This document shows, piece by piece, positions 42,401-52,366 of a DNA stretch of 64,000 nucleotides. Position numbers and translations under genes: made by a program. The notes beneath the pieces are model-generated. The model saw only the letters and a list, made by a program, of their open reading frames with translations, searched no databases and was not told the DNA's origin. Every line of letters starts with the position of its first letter. Position 1 is the stretch's first letter. This DNA comes from Curvularia sp. ZM96 (taxonomy: Eukaryota; Ascomycota; Dothideomycetes; Pleosporales; Pleosporaceae). Location: positions 3,410,001-3,474,000 of the forward strand of contig JAJGBQ010000001.1 in the NCBI GenBank assembly GCA_022457065.1, in the 5' to 3' direction.

Positions 42401-45054
42401 GATCTTGCCGAATCTCCCGTCCTTGGGTGAGCTCTGATTCGTCGGGCGTATCTCTTTTCGTACTCTAGCAACCTTGCGCGCAGGTTCTTGGCTGAGTATG
42501 GTCTGTTTCTGCCAATCGATGGCCGGGTTATGGGCATCTAGCTAGTCATAACTAATTAACATTTCTTCCTCTCTAAGGTCTATGATGTCGATATTTATTT
42601 AACTTCGCATGTTGGCCACGGTTACTAGCACTAACTGCGTTTCTAGTCTTATAAAGCCGCTCCTATATACTATGGGACTGTCGTCGGCTAATACCACTCG
42701 TATCGGCTTTTCCTTAGCCCGATAGGGTATCCTATATTTCTCTATGGCTTTTAGGGATATAACTGTCCTCGCTGCTCCACTATCTACTAGAGCTGACAGC
42801 TTATTTCCTAGTACGTATGCGGTCGCAGTTAACCTAGACTCGCGTCCTCCGACATTCCGTACTTCCTTGAGGGTCGTTTTAGGACTGCCTTCACCAGCGT
42901 GACCCTGTCCCTGGTGGCATCCTAGTTTTTTGGCTGAGAGCGTCGGCCCTTTTCCGACCTCTTCTTTTCTCTAGGGAATCTTCCGGCTTGCTGTTTGGCT
43001 GCTAAGTGATCTGGACAGGCGTCCCTATAGTATAATCTCTAATCACTATGCCCATGTGGTACAAGTTTTCTTTCGGGCGTCTGTTCCCTTGTGCGCGTAG
43101 TCCTGTTACGCTGTCGGTCGCGGTTCTTTCGATCGGTACGTTGCGGAAAGTAACTATTGTTCGCCTTTGTATTATAGTGTATCGTACACTGATCTTCCGT
43201 GTAAAAGGTCTAGTGGATGTTTATGTGTGGCATCATTTCCTCTAGTGTCTCTGGCGTCGGGATCTGATCCTTCGTCGTGTCATGTATCTTACATCCCACT
43301 GTTCGGCATTCCTTGGCCGTTATGGTTCTGTGTAGGTAGTGGCTCTCCTGCCTTGCCGCGATTCGCTGTTCTCGATGGAATTGGCATTTCTCTACACAAT
43401 TGATCCATTCCAGGCGCTCGTGCGCCTCCTGGTGTTCTTTCTTGTGGATGTGGCAATCTAGCATTGGGCACTCGTTTGCCCACAGATGCATGTGGCAGCA
43501 GCTATGCTCGTCTAGCTTGCTCTGCTCCTTTTTATCTGCGTGGTACATGCAGAAATCCCTTCTGCAGTCGACCTAGTGGAGTCTCTGATGGAGTTCTTCT
43601 TCCCTTTCGTAGTCTTCTGCTGGTTGGAACGCTGGTAGAGTGGGGTCCACAAAGAAAGGCTGTTCCTCGAACGCTTTTCTAATCATGGCGTCGGCCTCCA
43701 GGCCGGTGACGGTGAGTCGTCGGGCGCGATACGCATAGGTATCCGCCACGTGGGTGGGATCGCCACACACCTAACATTCCCCTCTACTTAGTCGTTGATC
43801 TATTTCTTTGTCCTCGATTTTCTAATCGGTGGGTTCCGGGGTTGCCTATCTCGTGACCTCGTTTATCCTTGCGGGTCTGGGAACTATCTCGAAGTCGTCA
43901 TCTTTGTCCAAGCGTGCTTCTTCGTATAAGTCCATATCGCTGAGGTTATTGTTCAGTTCCTCAATGGATGGTAAGATAGATGGCTGATCCTTTAGCATCT
44001 TTATCTTCACCACTGCTTGTTTGCTGGCTTCGTTGCCGGGGTAGTCTCTGCGGAAGTGTCCTAACTCCCCGCATCCGAGACATGCTTTGTTGTCGTAACG
44101 CCTCTGGCGCTCTTCCTTGGACAGTCTATCGTTGTACTTCCTAGGGTTTCTTTTCTTGTTCTTGGTCCTTTCTTGTACTTTGCCCGTCATGATAGTGTCC
44201 CCATCTTTGTCGGTTCGGTTGCGCTGTTTCTTCATGTTCGCTGTCGTGGGCTGGAACTGTCTTTTCTTCTACTCGTTCCTTTCCCATAGCCTGTTGTCGA
44301 TGCGCGTGGCTAGCTCGATTAGAGCTTGTAGCGTTTCGGGTTTATCATGGTGTACTAGACCGTCTTTGACATTTTCTTTTAAGCCCGCTTCGAATACCGT
44401 TCGAAGGGCTGCGTCGTCCTAGTCAATTCTAGCCTAGAGTTGTTTAAACTCGGCTGTATACGCGGATACTGACTTGGTTTGCCTCAGGCGAGTTATCGCT
44501 TTCTCTGCCTAGTTCTTAGCGTCCACTTCTCCGAAAATGCGTCCCATCTCTTCCTTAAAAGCGTTCTAGTCTTGGAATAGCGCCTTGGTTTCGTTCTTGG
44601 TTCCGTAGGTGTTAGGTGACGACATAAAGTTCTCTACGTGTGGCTACATCCACATAGCTGCCCTTCCCTTCAGAAGTGTGCTTGCTATAAGAATCTTTTC
44701 TTAGTCGTTAGGAACCTAGTTGAGTCCGCAATAGAGGTCGACGTTGGTGAGAAACGTTCTTAGCTCGTTACGTCCCCCTTCGTATTTCTCGGGTATGCCC
44801 ATCTTAGGCTTCGGAAGTGGCCTCTCGTTCGGCGTGGCCATAAGCTACCCCATGAGCTAGTTGACCAGACTCTGCATGTCTGCCAGCTGCTTGGCTTGCT
44901 CCCTTGCCTGTCGCTTAAGCTTGGCTACTAACTCCCTAGGAGTAGGTTCCACCTCGGGTTCCTCTCCATCACTAGGTATGAGCATCTCATCATCCTCGGG
45001 CCTTCGGTCGGATCCTATGCTAGAGACATCCGCTAAGTTGCCTTAATAAGCCAT
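39347..45054 (-). pseudogene. Gag-Pol of chromovirus copy 2 (RIP-degenerate)
   Basis: Gag from ATG 45054; CCHC knuckle near 44060-44095 (ACLGCGELGHFRRDY, last Cys changed to Tyr); second knuckle near 43745-43775; Cys/His module array 43275-43575, all in one frame. After a -1 step Pol runs: protease (VDSGA, about 42800), RT (YLDDILVYS about 41694-41720), RNase H (TDASDYALGAVL near 41280), integrase zinc domain (40864-40500, one Cys changed to Tyr in LGNYLACH), integrase core (40426-40187), GPY/F region (40036-39590) and chromodomain (about 39570-39420). Stops are TAG/TAA at expected Gln/Trp sites. The minus frame past the chromodomain stays open to 38972, antisense to the zinc-cluster ORF. Not functional. 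Confidence 0.9.
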
Positions 45055-45113
45055 CTTGCTTAGTCGAGCGACTATTAGTTAAATTCTTCCACAGAATCCG
45101 TAGGTGGTCAAAG

Positions 45114-45602
45114 TGTTACACGGGGGTTCGCTATACTCACCTAGTCTCGGTCTAGGTTAGGGCGAGACTCGTATAAAGTATTCCGTGCGATTGTTTTCTG
45201 GCGATTCGTAGTGGAGAGAAGTTATAGGAGTTTAACTAATAGTAAAGTAACAATTAATTCTATAACGATAGAATAACTAAGTATTAATCTGTATAAGAGA
45301 AGAACTTATGAGAGTTGACCACAACGAATGTAATAATGAAATCCAACCTATTCTTATATCTATTGCCGTCCTGCCTGTCTTCACTGTCTTCACGGAATAA
45401 TCCCTGTTCTTCCTGAAGTTCCTGAAGACACCTGGTCACGTGAAGGAGTGCCCTCACATCCTTAGCGTGTTTCCCTGTGCTTGGCGTGAGGCCAATCACG
45501 TGATCGCCGCCCCGCGGTGATCATTGCCTTTCGACGTGGCGCCCAATGGTCTCCAACCTGCGGCCCTTGTCCAGGAGAGATCCTTCGCTGTTACTTGTAA
45601 CA
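45114..45602 (-). repeat. 5' LTR of chromovirus copy 2
   Basis: 489 bp partner of 38190-38678, followed by the second CTAGA. Confidence 0.95.
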
Positions 45603-46555
45603 CTAGACGAATAATTAGCTTGCTCTTACATAGCTAGAGCACTTTAACAGGCATACAAAGAGGTATACTATAGGTAGGTTTCGACTGCTTATTATCGACG
45701 GCTATAAGAGCCACTGCTCTGTCGATTTCTAAGATCTTTATAAGGAGAAGAATATAGTTCTTCTCTGCATGCCTACGCACTCGTCTCACCTATTATAGCC
45801 CCTTAACGTCGCCTATTTCTCGCCGTTAAAGCGCAAGTATAGTGACGCTATTTTAGTCTTAGCACGCAACCGCACTAACTATATTAGCAAGGAGACCTTC
45901 CTACTAGTCTTTAAGACTACTTTTAAGTAGTCTATTACGAAGGATAATATCTAAGCTAGCTTTAGAGGCGCTAGGCTAGTCCTACATAACCCACAGGCTA
46001 TGCTATTAAAGCTTAATGTGGTAGTATAGATACTAAAACAATTACCGCGACGGGCACCTACCTAGGAGGCGCAGACACTACGCAACGCGCGTGAAGTCGA
46101 GGCTCAAATTAGTCTTATTTAGCAGAGCGTGAGAAAGCGCCGTAGGTCTTCTACTAACTCACTTACTAAGCAGATCGCGCAGTTAAGTAAGAGGGCTTAG
46201 CAAATAGCATATAAGATAGTACTTCTAACGGAGAAAATAACTACTCTTCAAGAGGCTCTTGACGAATTAAATAAGCGTAAGAGCCGTAAGCGGCGATACG
46301 TACGGACAGAAGAGACTCTTACTATAGGCGAGGTATAAGAAGTATTAGCTAAACAGGCGGGTAGCAGTCGTGGCGATAGTGAGAGCGCGTCGAAGAGGGT
46401 GCGAGGAGAGAGGCGATGCGGGCGTTGTAAGCAGACTAGACATAACGCTCGCACCTGCGTAGTTAAGATAGATAGTGTAAGTAATAGTAGCGATTCTAAT
46501 AATTAATTTAGTATATCACAACAGTTTATTAACTGTGATAAAAGTCTGTGATAAA

Positions 46556-46631
46556 GTGTCGACGTTGACACGTTGGTGGGGCGTGGGCCGCTCACTTGGG
46601 TGGGCCGCCCACTTGTGAACCACGTTATCTG
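46556..46631 (-). repeat. Right terminal inverted repeat of the split Fot1-like element
   Basis: Inverse copy of 29981-30056, ending GAACCACGTTATCTG. Confidence 0.9.
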
Positions 46632-49222
46632 ATTATTCGCTCTTTAATTTGTTAACTAACGATACCTCCGTCACACCACTACGGCGTCTCTTGACTCTTA
46701 GTCAGCCGCCCTATTAACTCTATTTCTTGCTGTTTCTGCGGGAACAGAGTTTGGCGGTATCTCTTGACTCCTCAGCTCTTGCTTCTGCGTTATTTTAGCT
46801 GTGCTGCGTTTTCTCACAGTCTTTTATGCGTCAACACCGTAAATTGATGGAGCCACGGTGTCTTCCATGGACTCACTTTCACGAGAAGAAGCACCAATGA
46901 TTAAAAGCGAAGAAGCCGGGATAACTTTTGCGAAGGATGTAAAAATCACTCCTGAGACTGAAAAATAGATCTACTGGCGACTGTGGTTCTATCGTGCCTG
47001 GATTGAGATAAGCAAAAAGCAGTAATCGATGGTGCAGGGTCGTTGTATCCAGCTGGTGACGGATACATCGCGCGCTGTGAAGACGGAAGACGAACTGAAC
47101 ACCGCGTACTTATTGACACCAAAGCAGGTCCATTGATTGGAGCCGGTCGTGGTCGAATCCATGCCACCACATGTTTATCTTTCACCTCAGGCAACTTGGT
47201 CCCTGGCAAGTGTAAACATCCACCTCACGAGGCTTGCAATCAATTATTAAAGACAGTTTCCCTCATTATCCATGTCCAAGATAACATATTACTCGATGTG
47301 GAGCACCGATGTACCGGATATCCTATCACTTGGACTATGGAAAATCTTCGGCTTCCTCGCATAAGTAAATACTGCCATAACTTGGTGTTGATCGTTATCT
47401 TTGACGGCCTCCGATCCAGTACCTCGGGAGTAGAGATTGCCCAAAAATAGTATATTCTGTCCAGAGTTTGGAGAGTTTGATTAACACTCGTATCCAGGGT
47501 TATGCACAGCGCATATATGCCCTTAACGATTCTAGCGCTGTATCACCTATCATGTGACTACGCGTGGGAAGTCTTCACATACTGTGCCGCACGTTTGCAG
47601 TACGCCAAGGAGCGCTCTGCACTTGGCGTCTAGGGTCTTGAAATCAATTACGCTTAAATACCTGTCAGGTGTACGAGCACTGCATAAAGACTATGGCGCA
47701 TCCTGGCTAGCACAATCTGTTTTCATACCCTATTTTACCGAAGGGGCTGAATTCCAGCGAAAGATGTCCTGGCTTGGTGCGTTGTTTTCATATACAAGCC
47801 AGCCGTGCGCCTAAACAAATGGCGTAATAAGACGATGCAGACAACGGCCGTACCTCATTTCGCTATTTACAGGGCCCCTAGATCGCCCTTCAGCTGGAAC
47901 TCCGTTCTTCTGGTGTGAGTATTTTTGAGGATTTCAGGCACACACACTACAGGCTTGAGATGAGGCCTTAGTATTGGTGAACTAGGTAATATCGCTGGAC
48001 CGCGTGTGATGTGCAATGGTCTGGACGAAGTATATGAAGCTAGTGTTTGGCTAGAGAAGAAACTAGCCTCCAGATCATCATATCTCTTCTTTGAACAAAT
48101 TTGACAACCACTGGATCTTTTTTCAACTGCCTTCAACATAGAGTTCTCGACTACCCTTCTCTCGGCCGCAGGACTTGCTTTCACGGGGGATGACAGCTGC
48201 ACCCACCTCTTTGATACGCCCAGTACCTCACCAAATCTCGAGAAAAGGGGGCCATTGGTTCCGAGACGAACGCTTTGTCAAACTTGTGGTACTGAATCCA
48301 GAAAGACTTCCTTGGTTCTGTGGAGTCTCTTTGCATCTCAACTTCTGGTTCCAAACTTGGAGACTACATGAGAAATTAAGAACAAAAGCCCTTCTCAATC
48401 CTCTCTTCCTTTGATATAGGAGTATAGACGAGTAAACAGTTGTTCTTGTACTGTACATCTCACTCGCCTAGATTTATATAATAGACAACAAATTTTTGAC
48501 GAAATTCATTTTATTTGATCCAAAGCAAGTTTCTTCCACCACTGTATGTCTACCCGCAGCGTTTTCGCCATCGTTGAGATAAAAATAATCAACTTGACTT
48601 CCCTCGTTCTGTTTAGTCCTCCTTCCCATAAAAGGCAAGGCAATTGGCGAAACGATGGAACTCAGCCCTTGGAGATGGATCCACTTGAATAAGCAGGTTA
48701 ATATTTTGCTAAAATGAGCCGGATGGTTTTCAGTAAGTTTCCGTGTGGGATAGCGCCTTGGTGTGTCTAGTGGAACATTCACAGCCTCCGGAATTGCGTC
48801 ACTTCTTCAAGCCATACCATCCGCTCGCACGATACGAACTCTCGTGTTTAGAATGGTCAGCTGTTGCAAACCTTGGTCTAAATAGCACAACCAAACATGA
48901 CACCGGTGAGTCCACTCTGATGGCTTTCTTTTAGTAAAGTACATAAGTACCAGAGGCAGATGTGTATAAATACAAGTAGTCGGGTTTGTGCTGTAAGGCT
49001 TTTGTACATGCGAGTTGAGAACAATGCTGTCGTTACTAAGAAGTCACACCAGGTCTTTCCCATACATCAATCCATTGATACATTTTTTGAGTGTTGCGCG
49101 TGGTCAACATGCACTCCTGGACCCCAATATACATTGCCCTCGCCTTTGCTTGATCGTATCACAATAATAACCACTTCCCAGATATCAAACCTTGGCACTG
49201 ATCGAAACGAAATGATGGCATC
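46632..49222. other. Degenerate sequence, no intact gene seen
   Basis: Flank of the composite transposon. An ATG at 46867 opens a plausible protein start (SLSREEAPMIKSEEAG ... KITPETEK) that stops at TAG 46966 and then continues with tryptophan-rich codons, possibly the start of a lost MFS-type gene. ORFs at 47043-47450, 47554-47814 (plus) and 47867-48202 (minus) have no recognisable family. Confidence 0.4.
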
Positions 49223-50014
49223 CTACAAAGCCTTGGCACCCTTGTACCTGCCCGTTTTGAGGTTGAAGGCGCGCTGGTCCTTCAGCCACCGCCTGTACCC
49301 AGCCACACTACCAATTTTCTCGCCATAGTAGTCCGGAGGAGGGTTCGCCAGCGAAGACGCCGTGGGGTCAACACGATGGCGCTTGATGCGGTTGAAGAAG
49401 GCGGAGTCTTTCTGTACAGAATGTTTTAGTAATCTCTCAATTTCCGATTGATGGGAAGATGCAACACAACATACCCTTGTGAACTCGTTAATCACGCCCC
49501 TGTACGCAAGATTGAAGACTTGGTTGCCAAAAACAGGGCCAATGAGCCATCCGACGCCCATCATGCCCAGGGTGCTCAGGCCCATGAGCATGAAAGGGTC
49601 GAAGCCGCCAAGCTGCGCTGAGAGCGTCGCATCGTAGCCGTTGTTGATCATGGTCGTGAGACCAAAGTAAGTGACGCCTATAGCGCCAATGCCAGAGCAT
49701 GCCTGGCCAATTCGTCGGCGCGTTCGGCGCAGCGCGAAGAAAGCGTCCCATGTGAGCTGAGGCTGCTCACTGCCTGGGGAGTTATTGGCCATGGCCTGCG
49801 CAGACTTCGTTGATGCATATCGCGCTGGCCATTTGCTGCTGGGAAGTCTGCTGCAAGACGTCGTCGTGGGGCGATTGCGCTGTTGGGGGAGTGGGCTTGG
49901 TCGTGTGCAAGTCGAAAAGGAAGCGGTTGCGCTTGATGATGACGGGGCGAGTATCGCGGGCGGGAATCGATTAGCAAAGGCCCTTGCCGGGCACAATGCA
50001 CTTCGTGTCAGCAT
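49223..50014 (-). CDS. PAM17: PAM17, subunit of the TIM23 presequence translocase-associated motor
   Basis: Inner-membrane protein that helps organise the mitochondrial import motor. Two exons, 50014-49475 and 49411-49223, 242 residues. The 63-bp intron (49412-49474) is in frame without stops and could be misread as coding; GTATGT donor, ACTAAA branch, CAG acceptor. Removing it joins NEFTR to KDSAFFNRIKRHRVDP as in the family. The ATG at 50014 starts a typical presequence (Arg/Ser/Ala-rich, no acids for about 50 residues). LTWDAFFALRRTRRR precedes two hydrophobic segments (IGAIGVTYFGLTTM and GLSTLGMMGVGWLIGPVFGN). PPPDYYGEKIGSVAGYRRWLKDQRAF is the PAM17 C-terminal signature. Divergent from the nitronate monooxygenase gene. 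Confidence 0.95.
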   Translation of the reverse strand: MLTRSALCPARAFANRFPPAILAPSSSSATASFSTCTRPSPLPQQRNRPTTTSCSRLPSSKWPARYASTKSAQAMANNSPGSEQPQLTWDAFFALRRTRRRIGQACSGIGAIGVTYFGLTTMINNGYDATLSAQLGGFDPFMLMGLSTLGMMGVGWLIGPVFGNQVFNLAYRGVINEFTRVCCVASSHQSEIERLLKHSVQKDSAFFNRIKRHRVDPTASSLANPPPDYYGEKIGSVAGYRRWLKDQRAFNLKTGRYKGAKAL

Positions 50015-50799
50015 GTTTGGTGGATGTGGATGTTGAAGAGGTGGGTCAAGCGTGCACCGCGAACTTTCCGATGATGTTGCGATGTCTTGGCGACTGTGGA
50101 GAAGCGCCGCTTTGCTAGGAACTGCTCCTACCACAACAGTGCGGCCACTAAACAACCCTGATAAAACACGGTTGTCAGCTTTTGGGGACGAGATTTAGAA
50201 AGAAAAAGTAGAAGGATCAACTAGTTGGCAAATTTATCCTGGTGTGGTGAGTGACTGTGAGTTTGGCTGTTTGGTGGGGCTGTTTGTATCCAGCTACCCA
50301 AGTACACAGAGCCGTCTAGAAAATGCCAAACGTCGACCGTAGGTCTTCCACTGGAGGCTAAAGCTTCTAGCGTCGACCAAAGCTAGTACGCAATGATGGC
50401 GGAATCTCGTGATCGACCAAAACGGAACGAAACTGTAGCACCCCGCACTATTATCCCATTACGAAGCTTCATTCCTTTCAGCCGGGGAACTTAGCGTTCC
50501 AAGGGCTCGAAGACAATGTCGTATGCCCTCGCTCTCGGTTCGTACCATTGGAAAGTTTACTAATGCATTGTCCTTTTCCGAGGAGATGCTCGACATGCCA
50601 GAGGAACACAGTGAACTTATCCGATGATGCTTTTCCGCTTGCGTATTTATGTACACTCATCATATTTTCTCGCATTGGAGCAGCTACAGTCAACGGCTGT
50701 TGAATATCTAGACTTACACCCTTGTTAGCTGACCGAACCGACTCTTCAACTGTAATCAGACTAGACACAACCAAATCTCACTATTACAACTAACCCAAG
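50015..50799. promoter_or_regulatory. Divergent promoter region PAM17 / nitronate monooxygenase
   Basis: 785 bp between opposed start codons without a credible ORF. I saw no distinctive regulatory motif. Confidence 0.45.
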
Positions 50800-52097
50800 A
50801 TGTCAGAGAAGATGAATCCTATACAAGAGCTCAAGCAAGATTATCCATGGGTGAAGCATCCCTTAGTTGTAGGAGCACCAATGCGTCTCATCTCCCTGGC
50901 GGAACTGGCAGTAGAAGTATCGAAAGCCCGTAAGTTCCAATCATGGTTGTTTCCTTCATTCTCGCCGGCACACCTCGATATGCCTCATGAAAGTCTTTCG
51001 TCCCAGCCACAAACGACCAGAAAAGCATCAGCATCCTCTGAAAAGGCGAAGAGCCATATTCAAAAACAGTAACTCTCACTCACAACCATGCAGATGGCAT
51101 TGGCTTCATAGGCGCCGGAACCGACGTATCCACACTCCCTGAAAACCTCTCCCATGCCCAGGAACTCCTCCAGCAATGCAATCCACCATTATCAACCTCC
51201 TCGTCCACCCTCCCCATAGGCATTGGCTTCATAAACTGGGGCTGCCCCCTTGAACCCTCCCTCTCCCTCATCGCCCAGTACCGGCCTTGCGCAGTATGGT
51301 TCTTTGCGCCATCTTCGCTCTCGTCGCTCGAAGCCTGGGTCCGCGACACGCGGACTGCTAGTCCAGCCACAAAAATCTGGATTCAAGTCGGCAGCGTCCG
51401 TGAAGCTATCGACGTAACGACACGCACACAGCCGGACGTTCTCGTTGTGCAAGGCACCGCCGATAGTGGAGGCCATGGTCTCGCACAGGGTGCTAGCCTA
51501 ATCACTCTTGTTCCAGAAGTATGTGCCGCGCTTGACGCTCTGCCTGGTCGCCAGCCTTTCGTCCTTGCAGCAGGAGGTATAATCACCGCCCGTTCAGCTG
51601 CGGCGTCTTTCTTGCTCGGCGCCAGCGGCGTCGTCCTAGGCACAAGATTACTCGCCACGCCACAAGCCCGTATCCACCCGGGCTACAAAGCTACTTTACT
51701 TTCTGCCACTGATGGCGGGCAGACCACCGTTCGCACCAAACTGTACGATTATCTACGTGGCACTACGGGCTGGCCCGACACGCACAATGGCCGAGCGATT
51801 GTGAACCAGAGTTTTGTTGACGAGGCTCAAGGCATGTCAAGAATGAGGAATAAGGAGTTGTATGAACAGGTCTTGGCGAGGGTCGAAGCTGACCAGCAGC
51901 AGCAAGATCAAGGACAAACGGAAGACGAAGCCTGGAGCGAGAAGGGCAGGTTGACCATGTATGCTGGTACGGGGGTAGGGTTGATTACTGAGATTAAAGA
52001 TGCTGGTGATGTAGTCCGCGAGATTCGGGATGGTGTACGCGAGATTTTACAGGGAGCTGCTTCGCTTGTTAATACTGGTGAGAAGGGCAAGTCGTGA
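50800..52097 (+). CDS. Nitronate monooxygenase (2-nitropropane dioxygenase family)
   Basis: FMN-dependent TIM-barrel enzyme that oxidises alkyl nitronates to carbonyl compounds and nitrite. Two exons, 50800-50929 and 51094-52097 (intron 164 bp, phase 1), 377 residues. N-terminal PWVKHPLVVGAPMR is the FMN-site start. GIGFIGAGTD follows the splice. GIGFINWGC, VQGTADSGGHGLAQG (the conserved Gly-rich His motif) and VLAAGGIITARSAAASFLLGASGVVLGTR are the phosphate-binding barrel end. The C-terminus has a Gln-rich insert (about residues 310-320) and a helical tail. No targeting signal. A reading that starts at the internal Met at 51447 would lose the first third. Role in detoxifying propionate-3-nitronate or nitroalkanes is by family only. 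Confidence 0.93.
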
Positions 52098-52366
52098 AGA
52101 CAATATGAGTGAACTCTATCTCAAGTGTAATTATAGGATATGAATGTTCTAGTTACTTCTTCTACCTCTTCTTCTTCATTAAACTACTACTACAGCATGG
52201 TTGGTTCCAACAAACCGCCCACAGCTTCAAGTCTAAGTCCGGCACATAACCCGTTCATGCGTTATTATCGAATGGCCAGTTGAGAAAATAGACATCTACG
52301 TCATTAAACCCATCCCTTCCCTTCCTCCGTTTCCCTAAGTACTCTACGGTACCAAAAAAGAATTAA

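Larger units (their letters stand above)
38190..45602 (-). mobile_element. Ty3/gypsy chromovirus, copy 2 (full length, degenerate)
   Basis: 7413 bp with 489-bp LTRs (38190-38678, 45114-45602) and a perfect target duplication CTAGA (38185-38189, 45603-45607). Same orientation and gene order as copy 1 but a different family: about half of the LTR (the U3 side) is unrelated while the rest is nearly identical. The same polypurine tract abuts the 3' LTR. Confidence 0.95.
30068..46506 (+). pseudogene. Fot1-like transposase in three pieces, RIP-mutated
   Basis: Pieces are 30068-30689, 38064-38189 and 45608-46506; the two gaps are retrotransposon insertions. With these and one copy of each duplication removed, start and stop are exactly in frame (548 codons) with no indel. 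N-terminal DNA-binding helices lie at about 30270-30400. The first catalytic segment reads IYNFNKTSF at 30560-30586, with Asn (AAT, 30572) where the family has Asp. LLIIDGYKSH near 45690-45720 keeps the second Asp. QPLNV-type at 45796-45810 has Asn (AAC, 45805) for the third. The C-terminus ends in a CxxC-x4-H-x4-C knuckle (CGRCKQTRHNARTC). Many TAG/TAA codons stand at expected Gln/Trp positions. Confidence 0.88.
29981..46631 (+). mobile_element. Fot1/pogo-type DNA transposon split by two nested LTR retrotransposons
   Basis: Terminal inverted repeats of about 76 bp (29981-30056 and 46556-46631) start CAGATAACGTGGTTCACAAG and differ at only a few positions. Between them lies a plus-strand transposase frame interrupted by two chromoviruses. 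Subtracting both insertions and one copy of each 5-bp duplication leaves about 1859 bp, the size usual for Fot1-like elements. TA dinucleotides sit near both ends, but their spacing from the CAG terminus differs by one base, so the exact duplication is not resolved. Confidence 0.92.
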
